In this document: positions 56,714 through 64,000 of the stretch, in pieces
Layout: each line of letters begins with the position of its first letter
Position numbering within the stretch: the stretch's first letter is position 1
DNA from: Algibacter pacificus
GTDB taxonomy: Bacteria; Bacteroidota; Bacteroidia; Flavobacteriales; Flavobacteriaceae
Direction: 5' to 3'
DNA length: 64,000 nucleotides
NCBI RefSeq assembly: GCF_008033385.1
Contig: NZ_VOGY01000002.1
Span: forward strand, 186,001 to 250,000
Made by a program: the position numbers and the translations under genes
Notes under the pieces: model-generated
The model's database searches: none
What the model saw: only the letters and a program-made list of their open reading frames with translations
Told to the model about the DNA's origin: nothing

Positions 56714-57426
56714 GTTAAATTGGTTAAATTTTCTACTTCATTTTCTCTATTTCGTCTGTATGCATACCGCTTCATTTTATTTTTATTTACCTCATACTTT
56801 TCAAATGCAGAAGCGTAAATAAACTCTATTTCACTTTGTTGTGCTGCGTATAGTTTGGTATCAATAGTCATATCAACTAATAATTTTTCCAGCGTTGGCA
56901 GCGTTATTTTATTTATTTCTTGCAAAGGTGCTTCTGATATTAAATGTTTTAAAATAATAACATCTTCACTATTGTTGATATACAGATTGAACGTTTCTGC
57001 ATCTGGTTCTATATAGACTTGCTTTCCTTGTTCTTTTAATGCGTGAAAGACAGCTTCTGTAACATCTTTGTCTAATTCTAGAACCGTATAGCATTTAAAT
57101 GGTTGATGCCTCATAAATTCATTTAACCATTTGGTGTCCCAAATACAAAACTCAACAAAAGGATAGTCTTTTTTTATTTTATTGAACAAGCGTTTTAAAT
57201 AACTATCTACAACAGGATTGTATGTCTTTTTTTCTTTTAATGCATACATGCCTCTTGCGGGGTTTTTAATAAGTCCTTCCTTTTTTAAACGTGACAAATA
57301 CACGTTTATAGTGCTTTGTTTTAGTTCAGGAAAATCTAACACCATACAATTCACCAATTTCTCTTTTGAAATGGTTGATTGTTCTTTAAAATAAGATTCT
57401 ATTTTATCTTTTATTGTATCAATCAA
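56695..57426 (-). CDS. AbiEi-like antitoxin/regulator (DUF6577 type)
   Basis: The 243-residue protein begins with a winged-helix domain (about 1-63, VYLSRLKKEGLIKNPARGMY) and continues into the larger C-terminal domain typical of DUF6577/AbiEi-like antitoxins. It precedes the AbiEii gene by 21 bp. AbiEi proteins bind inverted repeats in their own promoter; a perfect palindrome lies 14 bp upstream of this start, which fits autoregulation. Family assignment is from pattern memory. Confidence 0.75.
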   Translation of the reverse strand: MIDTIKDKIESYFKEQSTISKEKLVNCMVLDFPELKQSTINVYLSRLKKEGLIKNPARGMYALKEKKTYNPVVDSYLKRLFNKIKKDYPFVEFCIWDTKWLNEFMRHQPFKCYTVLELDKDVTEAVFHALKEQGKQVYIEPDAETFNLYINNSEDVIILKHLISEAPLQEINKITLPTLEKLLVDMTIDTKLYAAQQSEIEFIYASAFEKYEVNKNKMKRYAYRRNRENEVENLTNLTLAKIK

Positions 57427-57440
57427 AGTGTTAAGTTCTT

Positions 57441-57484
57441 AATTAATCTTTGGCAAATTACATAATATTTGCCAAAGATTAATT
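57441..57484. promoter_or_regulatory. Perfect 18-bp inverted repeat, probable antitoxin operator
   Basis: The arms are 57441-57458 and 57467-57484, exactly complementary over 18 bp, with the core TTTGGCAAAT/ATTTGCCAAA and an eight-base spacer. It is in the promoter position of the four-gene defence operon. It may also serve as a terminator for the DnaC-like gene upstream. Confidence 0.75.
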
Positions 57485-57543
57485 ATTTTCAATAAATTGT
57501 TTTCTTTACACCTAGCATCTTCATTAATTTATAGTTTTTTTAA

Positions 57544-58149
57544 TTATCTGCGTTTGTCTTTTGATGTATTGTCATAAGCGATTAAATTGAATAGTTCTCG
57601 CATTCTACTTCTTACTCGGTTGCCATAGTGTTGTTCAATTTCTGATGCAGAGAGGTTTGTGGTAATGTGTGTTTTTAGCTTTTTACTTACGAATAAATCG
57701 TAGCGGCTTAATATGATTTCTGCCATGACATTGCATTCGTTACCGAAGTATTTTAAGTTGCTTTCCGTTCCTAAATCGTCAAAACAAATGGTGTTGTATT
57801 TTGGTTGGTATAGCTTGCCTTTGCTATACCTGTGAATGACTTCGTAACCGTCTTGTATGAATTCAAAACTTACATCTCTACAGGATTTTACATGATACTT
57901 TTCTTTTTCAGTAATATGTTTTATCAAGGTCATTAATGATGTTTTACCACAGCCTATGGGTCCGGAAAGTAAGATGCCTTTTTCTAAAGAAATATTGAGT
58001 TCAATAGCTCTTTTTTCATCTTTTAGCATATAGGCTATTAACTTTTCAATAATGGTTTTATCTTCTTTATAAATTTTGAAATGGATTCCGAATAGTTCTT
58101 TGCCTTTTTTTTCGAGCCATTGGGTTATTTCTTGGTAGTTGTGTCGCAT
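57544..58149 (-). CDS. DnaC-like AAA+ ATPase
   Basis: The 201-residue protein carries Walker A GPIGCGKTS (63-71), Walker B TICFDDLGTE and a NRVRSRMRELFNLI segment, as in the DnaC/IstB helicase-loader family. In this type of Bacteroidota island it accompanies the HTH/replication-like protein encoded next to it. It probably helps replication or maintenance of the element. At about 200 residues it is shorter than chromosomal DnaC but matches island versions. Confidence 0.8.
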   Translation of the reverse strand: MRHNYQEITQWLEKKGKELFGIHFKIYKEDKTIIEKLIAYMLKDEKRAIELNISLEKGILLSGPIGCGKTSLMTLIKHITEKEKYHVKSCRDVSFEFIQDGYEVIHRYSKGKLYQPKYNTICFDDLGTESNLKYFGNECNVMAEIILSRYDLFVSKKLKTHITTNLSASEIEQHYGNRVRSRMRELFNLIAYDNTSKDKRR

Positions 58150-58212
58150 TTTGTTTTCTAATTTTAATCTATAATTTATTATAGAAATTGCTTTAAGCTA
58201 TCAACTTGTTCA

Positions 58213-58402
58213 TTTTGTCTTGAAACAAAACGAACCAAAAATTCAAGCCTTAAATCTTCGGCGGTCAAATTGATTTTTGATTTCTAAAACAAAAGAACTC
58301 GCCTTCCTTTTAGTCAGGCTCAAACAGCTTTTGTTTTTACGAAACCTTCAAATATTTGACACTCGCCTGCCAGATTCTATGGCGGTTGAGATTGTAACTA
58401 GA
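58213..58402 (-). repeat. Structured repeat, copy 1
   Basis: A diverged copy of the sequence at 59451-59629. Stem AAAACAAAAG (58286-58295) pairs with CTTTTGTTTT (58328-58337), with an inner GCCT/AGGC hairpin between them. It lies about 60 bp upstream of the DnaC-like gene start and fills the 360-bp gap. Confidence 0.7.
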
Positions 58403-58510
58403 TTTGTTATCTACATTTTTAGTCATGTTTTTTTATTTACATTTCTACATAGCTCAGTGTGACAATAAAGCGTTTTATTTAATTGAACAAATACAGTATG
58501 AGACAAAACG

Positions 58511-59332
58511 TTACAATGGTTCGGAGTAATTTTTATCCGTAGTTGTGTTGAGTTGTTTTGCTCGATTTGTCGGTGTGGTGTCGGTGTTGTGCTTAAAATT
58601 AGCACTGTTGAGCATCCAATTTTCTGCAGCAGCTTTCCAATCGACCATTTTGGTTTTTCCGCCTACTAACCAACCATTGCTGGTAAAATAATTGTAAAAC
58701 TTCTGCGCTTCTAATTCTGGGTGTTTTTGTTCTATAAAATACTTATTTACTTCTTCAATAGTCGGCTTCAAGACTGCATTTGAAGTGATCTTATTTTTCT
58801 TTTTTTGCCGCAACTTTTTTTCTTTTACATCGCCCTGATTTTTAAACTCTATATTTTTATTTTCAAAATTTGGTGCTTGTTCTTCCAAGTTTGAAATGTT
58901 TAAAGTGTTTGTTTTGTTTATACTGTTTATAGAAGATACCAGTGCTTGTTCACTACTAGTTTTTTGCTTGTTTAGAGCTTGTTCATCAACAGGGATATTT
59001 TTTTTAGTATTGCGGTCTTTTTTTTGAACTGGTTTTAAGTCTTCTGAAAAATTGAACATATAGACCATACTGCCTTTAAAAGGATTGTAGGATGGTTCGT
59101 ATTTAAGATATCCTTTGTCATTTAATTCGCGTATGCATTTGTGATACGTTGCTTTAGAACATATTTTACTAATACGCATAACCTCATCTCTTGTAATGCT
59201 TATTGGATTTTTAAACCGGTTGATATTCCAGTATTGAAATAAGCCTAAATATAAACTTATATGTGTTGGGTTTAAATTTGAATCGTGAATGATGCGGTCA
59301 AAAAATCCTGTTAAGTGTTTTATGTAGTTCAT
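58511..59332 (-). CDS. Island replication-type HTH protein
   Basis: The 273-residue protein has an N-terminal helical/HTH domain (NPTHISLYLGLFQYWNINRF, then SITRDEVMRISKICSKATYH, to about 115). A low-complexity charged linker (about 120-200) and a small C-terminal domain (WLVGGKTKMVDWKAAAENWM, about 205-245) follow. That last part resembles the primosomal DnaD/DnaT-like tail that works with helicase loaders. It lies directly upstream of the DnaC-like gene, which supports a replication role. I know the type from Bacteroidota islands but not a name. Confidence 0.7.
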   Translation of the reverse strand: MNYIKHLTGFFDRIIHDSNLNPTHISLYLGLFQYWNINRFKNPISITRDEVMRISKICSKATYHKCIRELNDKGYLKYEPSYNPFKGSMVYMFNFSEDLKPVQKKDRNTKKNIPVDEQALNKQKTSSEQALVSSINSINKTNTLNISNLEEQAPNFENKNIEFKNQGDVKEKKLRQKKKNKITSNAVLKPTIEEVNKYFIEQKHPELEAQKFYNYFTSNGWLVGGKTKMVDWKAAAENWMLNSANFKHNTDTTPTNRAKQLNTTTDKNYSEPL

Positions 59333-59450
59333 TTTGTAAATGGTTTAATTTTGTGTTTTTTACATTGACATAAACATTTTAAATTCAATCAATACAAACT
59401 TTATCATAGAAATAGCCCCTTGAATTTTCGACAGTAAAATTGATTTTTCT

Positions 59451-59629
59451 TTTGTCTTAACACAAAAGAAACAAAAAGTCAAGACTTGGATTCTCAGCGG
59501 TCAATTACAATCTCAAACCCTAAAAGAAAAGAACTCGGCTTAAGCCTCAAACAGCTTTTCTTTTTACGGTTTTTTCTATTGATTGACACTCGCCTACAAA
59601 TCCTATGTCGAATAGAGATTGTAATTAGC
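59451..59629 (-). repeat. Structured repeat, copy 2
   Basis: Outer arms AATTACAATCTC and GAGATTGTAATT are perfectly complementary. Inner TAAAAGAAAAG (59521-59531) pairs with CTTTTCTTTT (59555-59564), enclosing GGCTTAAGCC. Relative to copy 1, C-G has become G-C in the inner stem, a compensatory change. It lies about 120 bp upstream of the HTH protein gene start. Confidence 0.75.
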
Positions 59630-59906
59630 TTTCGGAATTATTAACTTTATTTTCTTCTAAAACCTTTTGAATATCATCGTAGGCATAAAAGATAATACCT
59701 CCAACTTTGGTATAAGTGAGCGTACCATTGATGCGTAGGTTTTGTAAGGTTCCTGGAGAGATGTTTAGTAATTTTCGGACTTCAATAGATTTGAGCCATT
59801 GTTTTTCTCGATACCCAGCTTGATGGGTTATGATGGCTTTGATGCTGTTTAGAAGGTCTATTCTGAATTGGTGTAAGTCTTCTTTTGTAATTAGTTCTAC
59901 TTCCAT
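59625..59906 (-). CDS. Excisionase-type helix-turn-helix protein
   Basis: The 93-residue protein has a MerR/Xis-like winged helix, KSIEVRKLLNISPGTLQNLR, then INGTLTYTKVGGIIFYAYDD. It is preceded by a helical N-terminus. Such proteins are standard in Bacteroidota conjugative elements and islands and act as excisionases or regulators. The gene stands between the replication pair and RteC, the usual neighbourhood. Confidence 0.82.
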   Translation of the reverse strand: MEVELITKEDLHQFRIDLLNSIKAIITHQAGYREKQWLKSIEVRKLLNISPGTLQNLRINGTLTYTKVGGIIFYAYDDIQKVLEENKVNNSES

Positions 59907-60023
59907 AACTTGATTTTTAGATTGTTATGGTACAAATTTGTTGGTTTTGAGTGATTTTACATCACAAGGCGAACCGAAGTTGTGATACATTTTATTTTAA
60001 AGACAATAATTCAATCACTTATC

Positions 60024-60866
60024 TTATTCATCCGAATTATCCATTCTTTTTTTAAGACTCTCTTTAAGTGAGGTCATAAACTTTGTTCTATCTCCTTTGC
60101 GCATTCGAATTTCTAAAAAAGCTCTGTGATATTGACCTAAATTGATATTGAAGGTGTCTTCGAAATAAGCAGCAATGTCTTTTAAATCTGAAGCTCCATT
60201 GTTAAAGACACCTTCTGAATGTAATGCATATAACAACTCTATTAGAGCCACTTTAGAGCCAGTCCAGTTTTGTTTGATCTTCGGGTTAACTTGTGATTTT
60301 TGATTGGGTTGCTTATTTTCTAATAACAATAATTTATCCTCTAGGTATACTTGTAGTAAATCATGCGCTATAATTTTAGCGACTTTGTAACTATGTGTGG
60401 TTGCAAAGTTTTTATCTGATTCGAAATAAAAGGAGTTTAAGCTTAGTTTTACATCTAACTTACCGCGTACAAAATATTTATGGTCTAAATAATTGCTTCC
60501 TGTTCGGAAGTATCTATAAAACTCTAGTTCGCTATCAAAAAACAATTTTAGTTTTCGCAATTCATTTCTATAAAATTTTTTCACCACTCTTTGACCTCCA
60601 TAAGGTCTTTTGGTTTCCATTTTATATATTTTGTTGTAATAAATAAATTTGGAGGAAAATTGAGGCTTGATTTCTTTGAAAAAATTAATTTCTTCGTTTG
60701 TTGATTTGAATTTTCTTTTTAACACAAACTTCTTTAATTGCTCTAAAGATTTTAAGGTTATTTCAATGGCTTGCTCACATGCCACAATAGGGTCATCAAT
60801 CTCAATATTTATAAAGTTGAGTTGTTCTTGTAGGTCTATTAGTAGTTTGTTTATTGGGGGTTGCAA
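60024..60866 (-). CDS. rteC: RteC-domain protein
   Basis: The 280-residue protein shows the RteC pattern: VACEQAIEITLKSLEQLKKF, FFKEIKPQFSSKFIYYNKIY, ELEFYRYFRTGSNYLDHKYF and a C-terminal FEDTFNINLGQYHRAFLEIR segment. In the conjugative transposon CTnDOT, RteC activates excision genes. RteC-like proteins mark related islands. Here it is the first gene of the minus-strand block followed by the excisionase-like gene, consistent with control of excision. The cognate RteA/RteB genes are not in the window. Confidence 0.82.
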   Translation of the reverse strand: MQPPINKLLIDLQEQLNFINIEIDDPIVACEQAIEITLKSLEQLKKFVLKRKFKSTNEEINFFKEIKPQFSSKFIYYNKIYKMETKRPYGGQRVVKKFYRNELRKLKLFFDSELEFYRYFRTGSNYLDHKYFVRGKLDVKLSLNSFYFESDKNFATTHSYKVAKIIAHDLLQVYLEDKLLLLENKQPNQKSQVNPKIKQNWTGSKVALIELLYALHSEGVFNNGASDLKDIAAYFEDTFNINLGQYHRAFLEIRMRKGDRTKFMTSLKESLKKRMDNSDE

Positions 60867-61024
60867 ACCGTTATTTTTGTTATAAGTTAAATTATTAAGA
60901 AATTTTTCGCATCATCAGGATCTTACTTAATTAAAGTTTCTCATACAAATAATAACAACCACTTTGTTTACATTATTAAAACAGATATTCCTTGTTAGGT
61001 AACTTCTATAATATTATTATATTC

Positions 61025-61381
61025 TCAATTTTTTAAAATTGGATTTTCTTTGATAAAATTTGTGTAACACAATCCTTCATTACCTATAAAGACATACTGT
61101 TTTTTTTGAGATGTCCATTTCTTTCTGTAATTAAAATTGTATCCATTTATAGATTTTTATACTTGAATTTCATATACATTATTAAGTATTTCCTTTGTCA
61201 TGCTTTCATCCTGTAACACAAAACAATGTTTAGTAAACTTACAAGCAATATCCAATATTTAGTCTTCTTTATTCCTCCATAACATGTGGATTATTTTTTC
61301 ATAAACATCATTATGAGAAGTGATTGAAAAGCACTCATTGGATTATTTAATTAAGCTAAAATGTTTTTTTTTGGTATCCAT
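61025..61381 (-). pseudogene. Decayed gene with three in-frame TAA codons
   Basis: One minus-strand frame runs 119 codons from ATG (61381) to TGA and is coherent except for three TAA codons. Readable pieces are SNECFSITSHNDVYEKIIHM, ILDIACKFTKHCFVLQDES and NYRKKWTSQKKQYVFIGNEG. No family is recognised. The rest of the 752-bp gap around it (60867-61618) is AT-rich with no gene. Confidence 0.5.
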
Positions 61382-61618
61382 AATATTTTTAGTAAAGTTA
61401 AGCTAAGACTACAAAGTCTAAATAATCATATATAGACAATAAATAAGGATAATAGGACAATTAATCATTAATATAAATAAAAAAATTATAAATTCTTCCT
61501 ATATAAAGAAGTTACAAATTCTATGTAAAACATTTACACTGTGAAAGAGAAATTTCGAATGTATTAATTATTTGTATAAAGGTTTTTAATTAATTAACAT
61601 TTAACTATTTCACACATT

Positions 61619-62413
61619 TCAATCCTTACTTTTCAAAATATAATTTGATGGTGTTTTACCTAAATGTTTTTTAAACATATAAATAAATGAGCTCGAGCTT
61701 TCGTAGCCTAAATCAAAGGCTATTTCTTTTACAGATTGTTGCTCACCTAATCTTTTTATTGCTTCTAAAAGTTTTAAACGAATTCTCCAATCACTAAAAT
61801 TCATACCTAATTCTTTGATGAATAAACGAGATAAATTTCGACTACTCATACATGAAATTTCAGCATAGTATTCTATCGTTTACTTACTGGCAACATCGTT
61901 AAGTAAAAGCTGTACAACATTCTTTAATCTTACATGATTTGTTGTTGGTAAAAAAGTAATACTAGGTTGTATTAAAGTAACTTCATCTAAAAAGACCATC
62001 ATAATTCTTTTTTCTGAAATTGAGACAGTATCAACTGTATTAAAAGAAATAATTTTAAATAGTAATTGTTTTAAAAAAGGGGAAATGCCAAATGAAAAAG
62101 TAGTTTTTGGCAATCCATCTGTAAAAGAAGGATCTATGAAGACACTATATAATTTGACATTTTTTTGAAAAGAAACTTGATGTTCTACTCCTCCTGGAAT
62201 CCAAAGTCCTTGTAATGGATTCACTACCCAAATTTGGTTATTAACTACTACTTTCATTACACCAGTAGTAGCATAAAGAAGTTGTGCTCTTGGATGTGAA
62301 TGTGATATACAAATAGAATTGGTTACCATCTCCGAATATCCTATTACTGGCAAATCTGAATTAATTTGGAATCCAAAATCAACTAATCGATATGTCTGAT
62401 ACTCGCTATTCAT
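61619..62413 (-). pseudogene. AraC-family regulator interrupted by one stop codon
   Basis: The N-terminal cupin sensor domain (about 1-175) is read from 62413 and ends at TAA (61880-61882). The same frame continues for ten codons (TIEYYAEISC) into MSSRNLSRLFIKELGMNFSD, the two-helix AraC DNA-binding domain, ending at 61619. So one nonsense codon splits an otherwise full-length regulator of about 264 codons. An MFS transporter remnant follows on the other strand, the usual regulator/transporter arrangement. Either the gene is inactive or a sequencing error produced the stop. Confidence 0.82.
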
Positions 62414-62529
62414 TGTCCAAATATACCAATTCAGGTAGTATATTTATTAGAATCTTTGTGAAAAATAATTCAGCTATTATTTTAAAAAAAATAAACATAA
62501 AACAACAATATAAAAAAAACGAAATCTAA

Positions 62530-63120
62530 ATGAAAACCGAAAATTTATTAAAGCAAATTGATTTTATAAAAGAAATTGATAAAATAAAATATATTCAAAG
62601 ACGGACAAAATTATTTAATAGCGACAGACGCGAAAATGATGCAGAACATAGTTGGCATTTAGCGATGATGACAATTGTTTTAAGCGAACATTCAGATTGT
62701 GAAATTGACTTATTGAAAGTAATAAAAATGGTCTTAATTCACGACATTGTTGAAATTGATGCTGGCGATACTTTTTTGTACGACCAAAATAAAAATCACG
62801 ATAACACCATAGAAGAAATGAAATGTGCGGAACGCATTTTTGGAATGTTACCAAAAAAACAAGCAGAGGAATTTATCCAAATTTGGACTGAATTTGAAGA
62901 TGGTAATTCTAACGAGGCGAAATTCGCAAAATCAATGGACAGACTTGAACCTTTATTACAGAACACTTCAAACGATGGAGGAACGTGGAAAGAATTTGGA
63001 GTGAAATATCAAACTGTGTATGAAAAGAAAAAAGTAATTGAAAATGGCTCGAAAAAGTTATGGAACTATGCCGAAAAACTAATCGATGAAAGTGTTGAAA
63101 AAGGCATATTAGAGAAATAA
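62530..63120 (+). CDS. HD-domain hydrolase (YfbR/HDDC2-like)
   Basis: The 196-residue protein has the HD_3 pattern: DAEHSWHLAMM, VLIHDIVEIDAGDTF (HD pair) and AKSMDRLEPLLQN. Relatives are 5'-deoxynucleotidases or other metal-dependent phosphohydrolases acting on nucleotides. It begins a new unit divergent from the AraC remnant and ends immediately before a large imperfect hairpin, which suggests that gene plus hairpin arrived as one cassette. The substrate is unknown. Confidence 0.85.
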   Translation: MKTENLLKQIDFIKEIDKIKYIQRRTKLFNSDRRENDAEHSWHLAMMTIVLSEHSDCEIDLLKVIKMVLIHDIVEIDAGDTFLYDQNKNHDNTIEEMKCAERIFGMLPKKQAEEFIQIWTEFEDGNSNEAKFAKSMDRLEPLLQNTSNDGGTWKEFGVKYQTVYEKKKVIENGSKKLWNYAEKLIDESVEKGILEK

Positions 63121-63250
63121 TACTGTTGCCAACAACGTATAAAATTAATTGCTTGCTTCTAGCCTACTTACGAAAGTCCTCGCGGACTTTCTATCTGTGA
63201 TTTATTTGCTAAATTTAGTACTTAAACCACGCAACTAATCTTATACAAAA
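63121..63250 (+). repeat. Large imperfect hairpin after the HD gene (attC-like)
   Basis: GTATAAAATTAATTGC (63138-63153) and GCAACTAATCTTATAC (63230-63245) are complementary apart from two positions. An inner AAAGTCC/GGACTTT hairpin (63174-63191) lies between them. It starts one base after the HD gene stop and ends at the break point of the MFS gene. I recall similar elements behind single accessory genes in flavobacteria. Confidence 0.6.
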
Positions 63251-63615
63251 CCGATAAATTCGGAAGAAAATATGTTATTTGGATTTCTATCTTAGGTGCG
63301 GCTCCTTTTACACTTTTACTACCCTATGTGTCGTTATTTTTGGTTGGAATTTTATCCATTGTAATAGGATTGATTATCTCCTCTGCTTTTTCAGCAATTT
63401 TAGTTTATGCAACTGAATTACTTCCAGGAAAAGTAGACCTAGTCGCAGGACTGTTCTTTGGATTTGCTTTTGGAATGGGTGGTTTGGGTTCTGCTATTTT
63501 AGGAAAACTTGCTGATGAAACTAGTATTGTATATATATTTAAAGTTTGTGCCTTTTTACCATTAATTGGGATTCTAACAAGCTTTTTACCCAATATAGAA
63601 AGCAAAAAAGCATAG
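63251..63615 (+). pseudogene. 5'-truncated MFS transporter (fosmidomycin-resistance type)
   Basis: The frame opens at TDKFGRKYVIWISILGAAPF, the MFS loop motif, without a start. It continues through transmembrane segments (LFLVGILSIVIGLIISSAFS, LFFGFAFGMGGLGSAILG) to a normal C-terminus. Roughly the last third of an Fsr-like transporter is present. The 5' part is replaced by the hairpin. The internal ATG at 63328 would give 95 residues and no functional carrier. Confidence 0.75.
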
Positions 63616-63671
63616 TTTGATTAACGCAAATTTTATTTTGAAATATAACACGAAAATGATTTAGAAGAAAG

Positions 63672-64000
63672 ATGAAACATATAGCTATATATTGCTCCAA
63701 TACAATTGATAAAAAACAACTAATACAACATATTGAAAAAAATTTTCTTTCCCCATTCATTTGTAAACTTACTGAATTACAAGGAGAAGTTTATTCATCA
63801 ATTACAATTGATAAGTTTATTAATGAAGCATATAAACACGATAAGATTTTTATTTCAACTGATTCAGATACAACTTTTGAAGAAATGTCGAGCGGTCAAC
63901 AACGCATAGCATTGGCAAAATTTATTTTTAAGCAAAACCCTGACTATGTTATTATAGATGATATTTGTAGTAATGTTGATAAACAAACACTTTCAATGGT
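63672..64000 (+). CDS. ABC-ATPase domain protein (ModF/PhrA-like), 3'-partial
   Basis: The frame starts at ATG 63672 and runs out of the window after 109 codons. It carries the ABC signature SSGQQRIALA (about 73-82) and Walker B YVIIDDICSNVD, but no Walker A before the signature. The first domain is therefore degenerate, as in the two-domain ModF/PhrA-like ATPases of Bacteroidota, where the second domain is complete. No transporter membrane domain is seen. The second half is outside the window, so the call is provisional. Confidence 0.7.
   Translation, partial: MKHIAIYCSNTIDKKQLIQHIEKNFLSPFICKLTELQGEVYSSITIDKFINEAYKHDKIFISTDSDTTFEEMSSGQQRIALAKFIFKQNPDYVIIDDICSNVDKQTLSM

Noticed and set aside
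63328-63615. Independent 95-residue membrane protein
   Set aside because: The frame is open upstream with typical MFS sequence, so this is the tail of a truncated transporter.

Overview
The window looks like part of the chromosome of an AT-rich, probably marine member of the Flavobacteriaceae (Bacteroidota). The evidence is repeated SusC/SusD pairs, a hybrid two-component regulator, many sulfatases, Bacteroidota-type TAnnTTTG promoter boxes and IS families typical of the group. Genus assignment is not possible from the sequence alone.

Region 1 (1-2,424) holds the 3' part of a calcineurin-like phosphoesterase gene and a glycerophosphodiester phosphodiesterase lipoprotein gene, closed by a terminator. 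Region 2 (about 2,640-27,727) is a polysaccharide utilization locus. It contains a GH2 enzyme, two sulfatases, an alpha/alpha-toroid protein and a hybrid two-component system (HTCS), then a SusC/SusD pair, then a third sulfatase, a BNR/propeller lipoprotein, a PHP-fold hydrolase and a GH3 enzyme. Region 4 (32,543-46,498) continues the same theme with two tandem SusC/SusD pairs, a DUF1735-type surface lipoprotein, a second copy of the PHP protein and a fourth sulfatase. Together the genes suggest uptake and desulfation/depolymerisation of a sulfated glycan. One HTCS probably controls several units, because three operon leaders share a TATTTACC-like element exactly 32 nt upstream of a -7 box. 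The substrate cannot be named.

Region 3 (27,885-32,440) separates the two halves. It carries a single-chain type IIG restriction-modification gene and a decayed IS3-family element. The R-M protein has an apparently intact Y1/HUH (RAYT-like, IS200-type) transposase domain inserted in frame between methylase motifs I and IV. It also carries an in-frame REP-like palindrome and a tandem-repeat/palindrome cluster. This is the most unusual object in the window.

Region 5 (46,504-47,850) is an IS graveyard (an IS1182-like end and two nested ISL3-like ends), followed by a possible attachment-site remnant. Region 6 (48,000-61,400) looks like a genomic island. It has a four-gene translationally coupled cassette (unknown protein, DUF5675, two small membrane proteins), a GC-richer noncoding block with long inverted repeats, and an operon joining an AbiE-like toxin/antitoxin pair to a second methylase plus nuclease. 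Its housekeeping genes are a DnaC-like ATPase, an HTH protein, an excisionase-like protein and RteC. No integrase, relaxase or conjugation gene is visible.

Region 7 (61,619-64,000) holds an AraC-type regulator broken by one in-frame stop, an HD-domain hydrolase gene ending at a large imperfect hairpin that abuts a 5'-truncated MFS transporter, and the start of an ABC-ATPase gene running out of the window.
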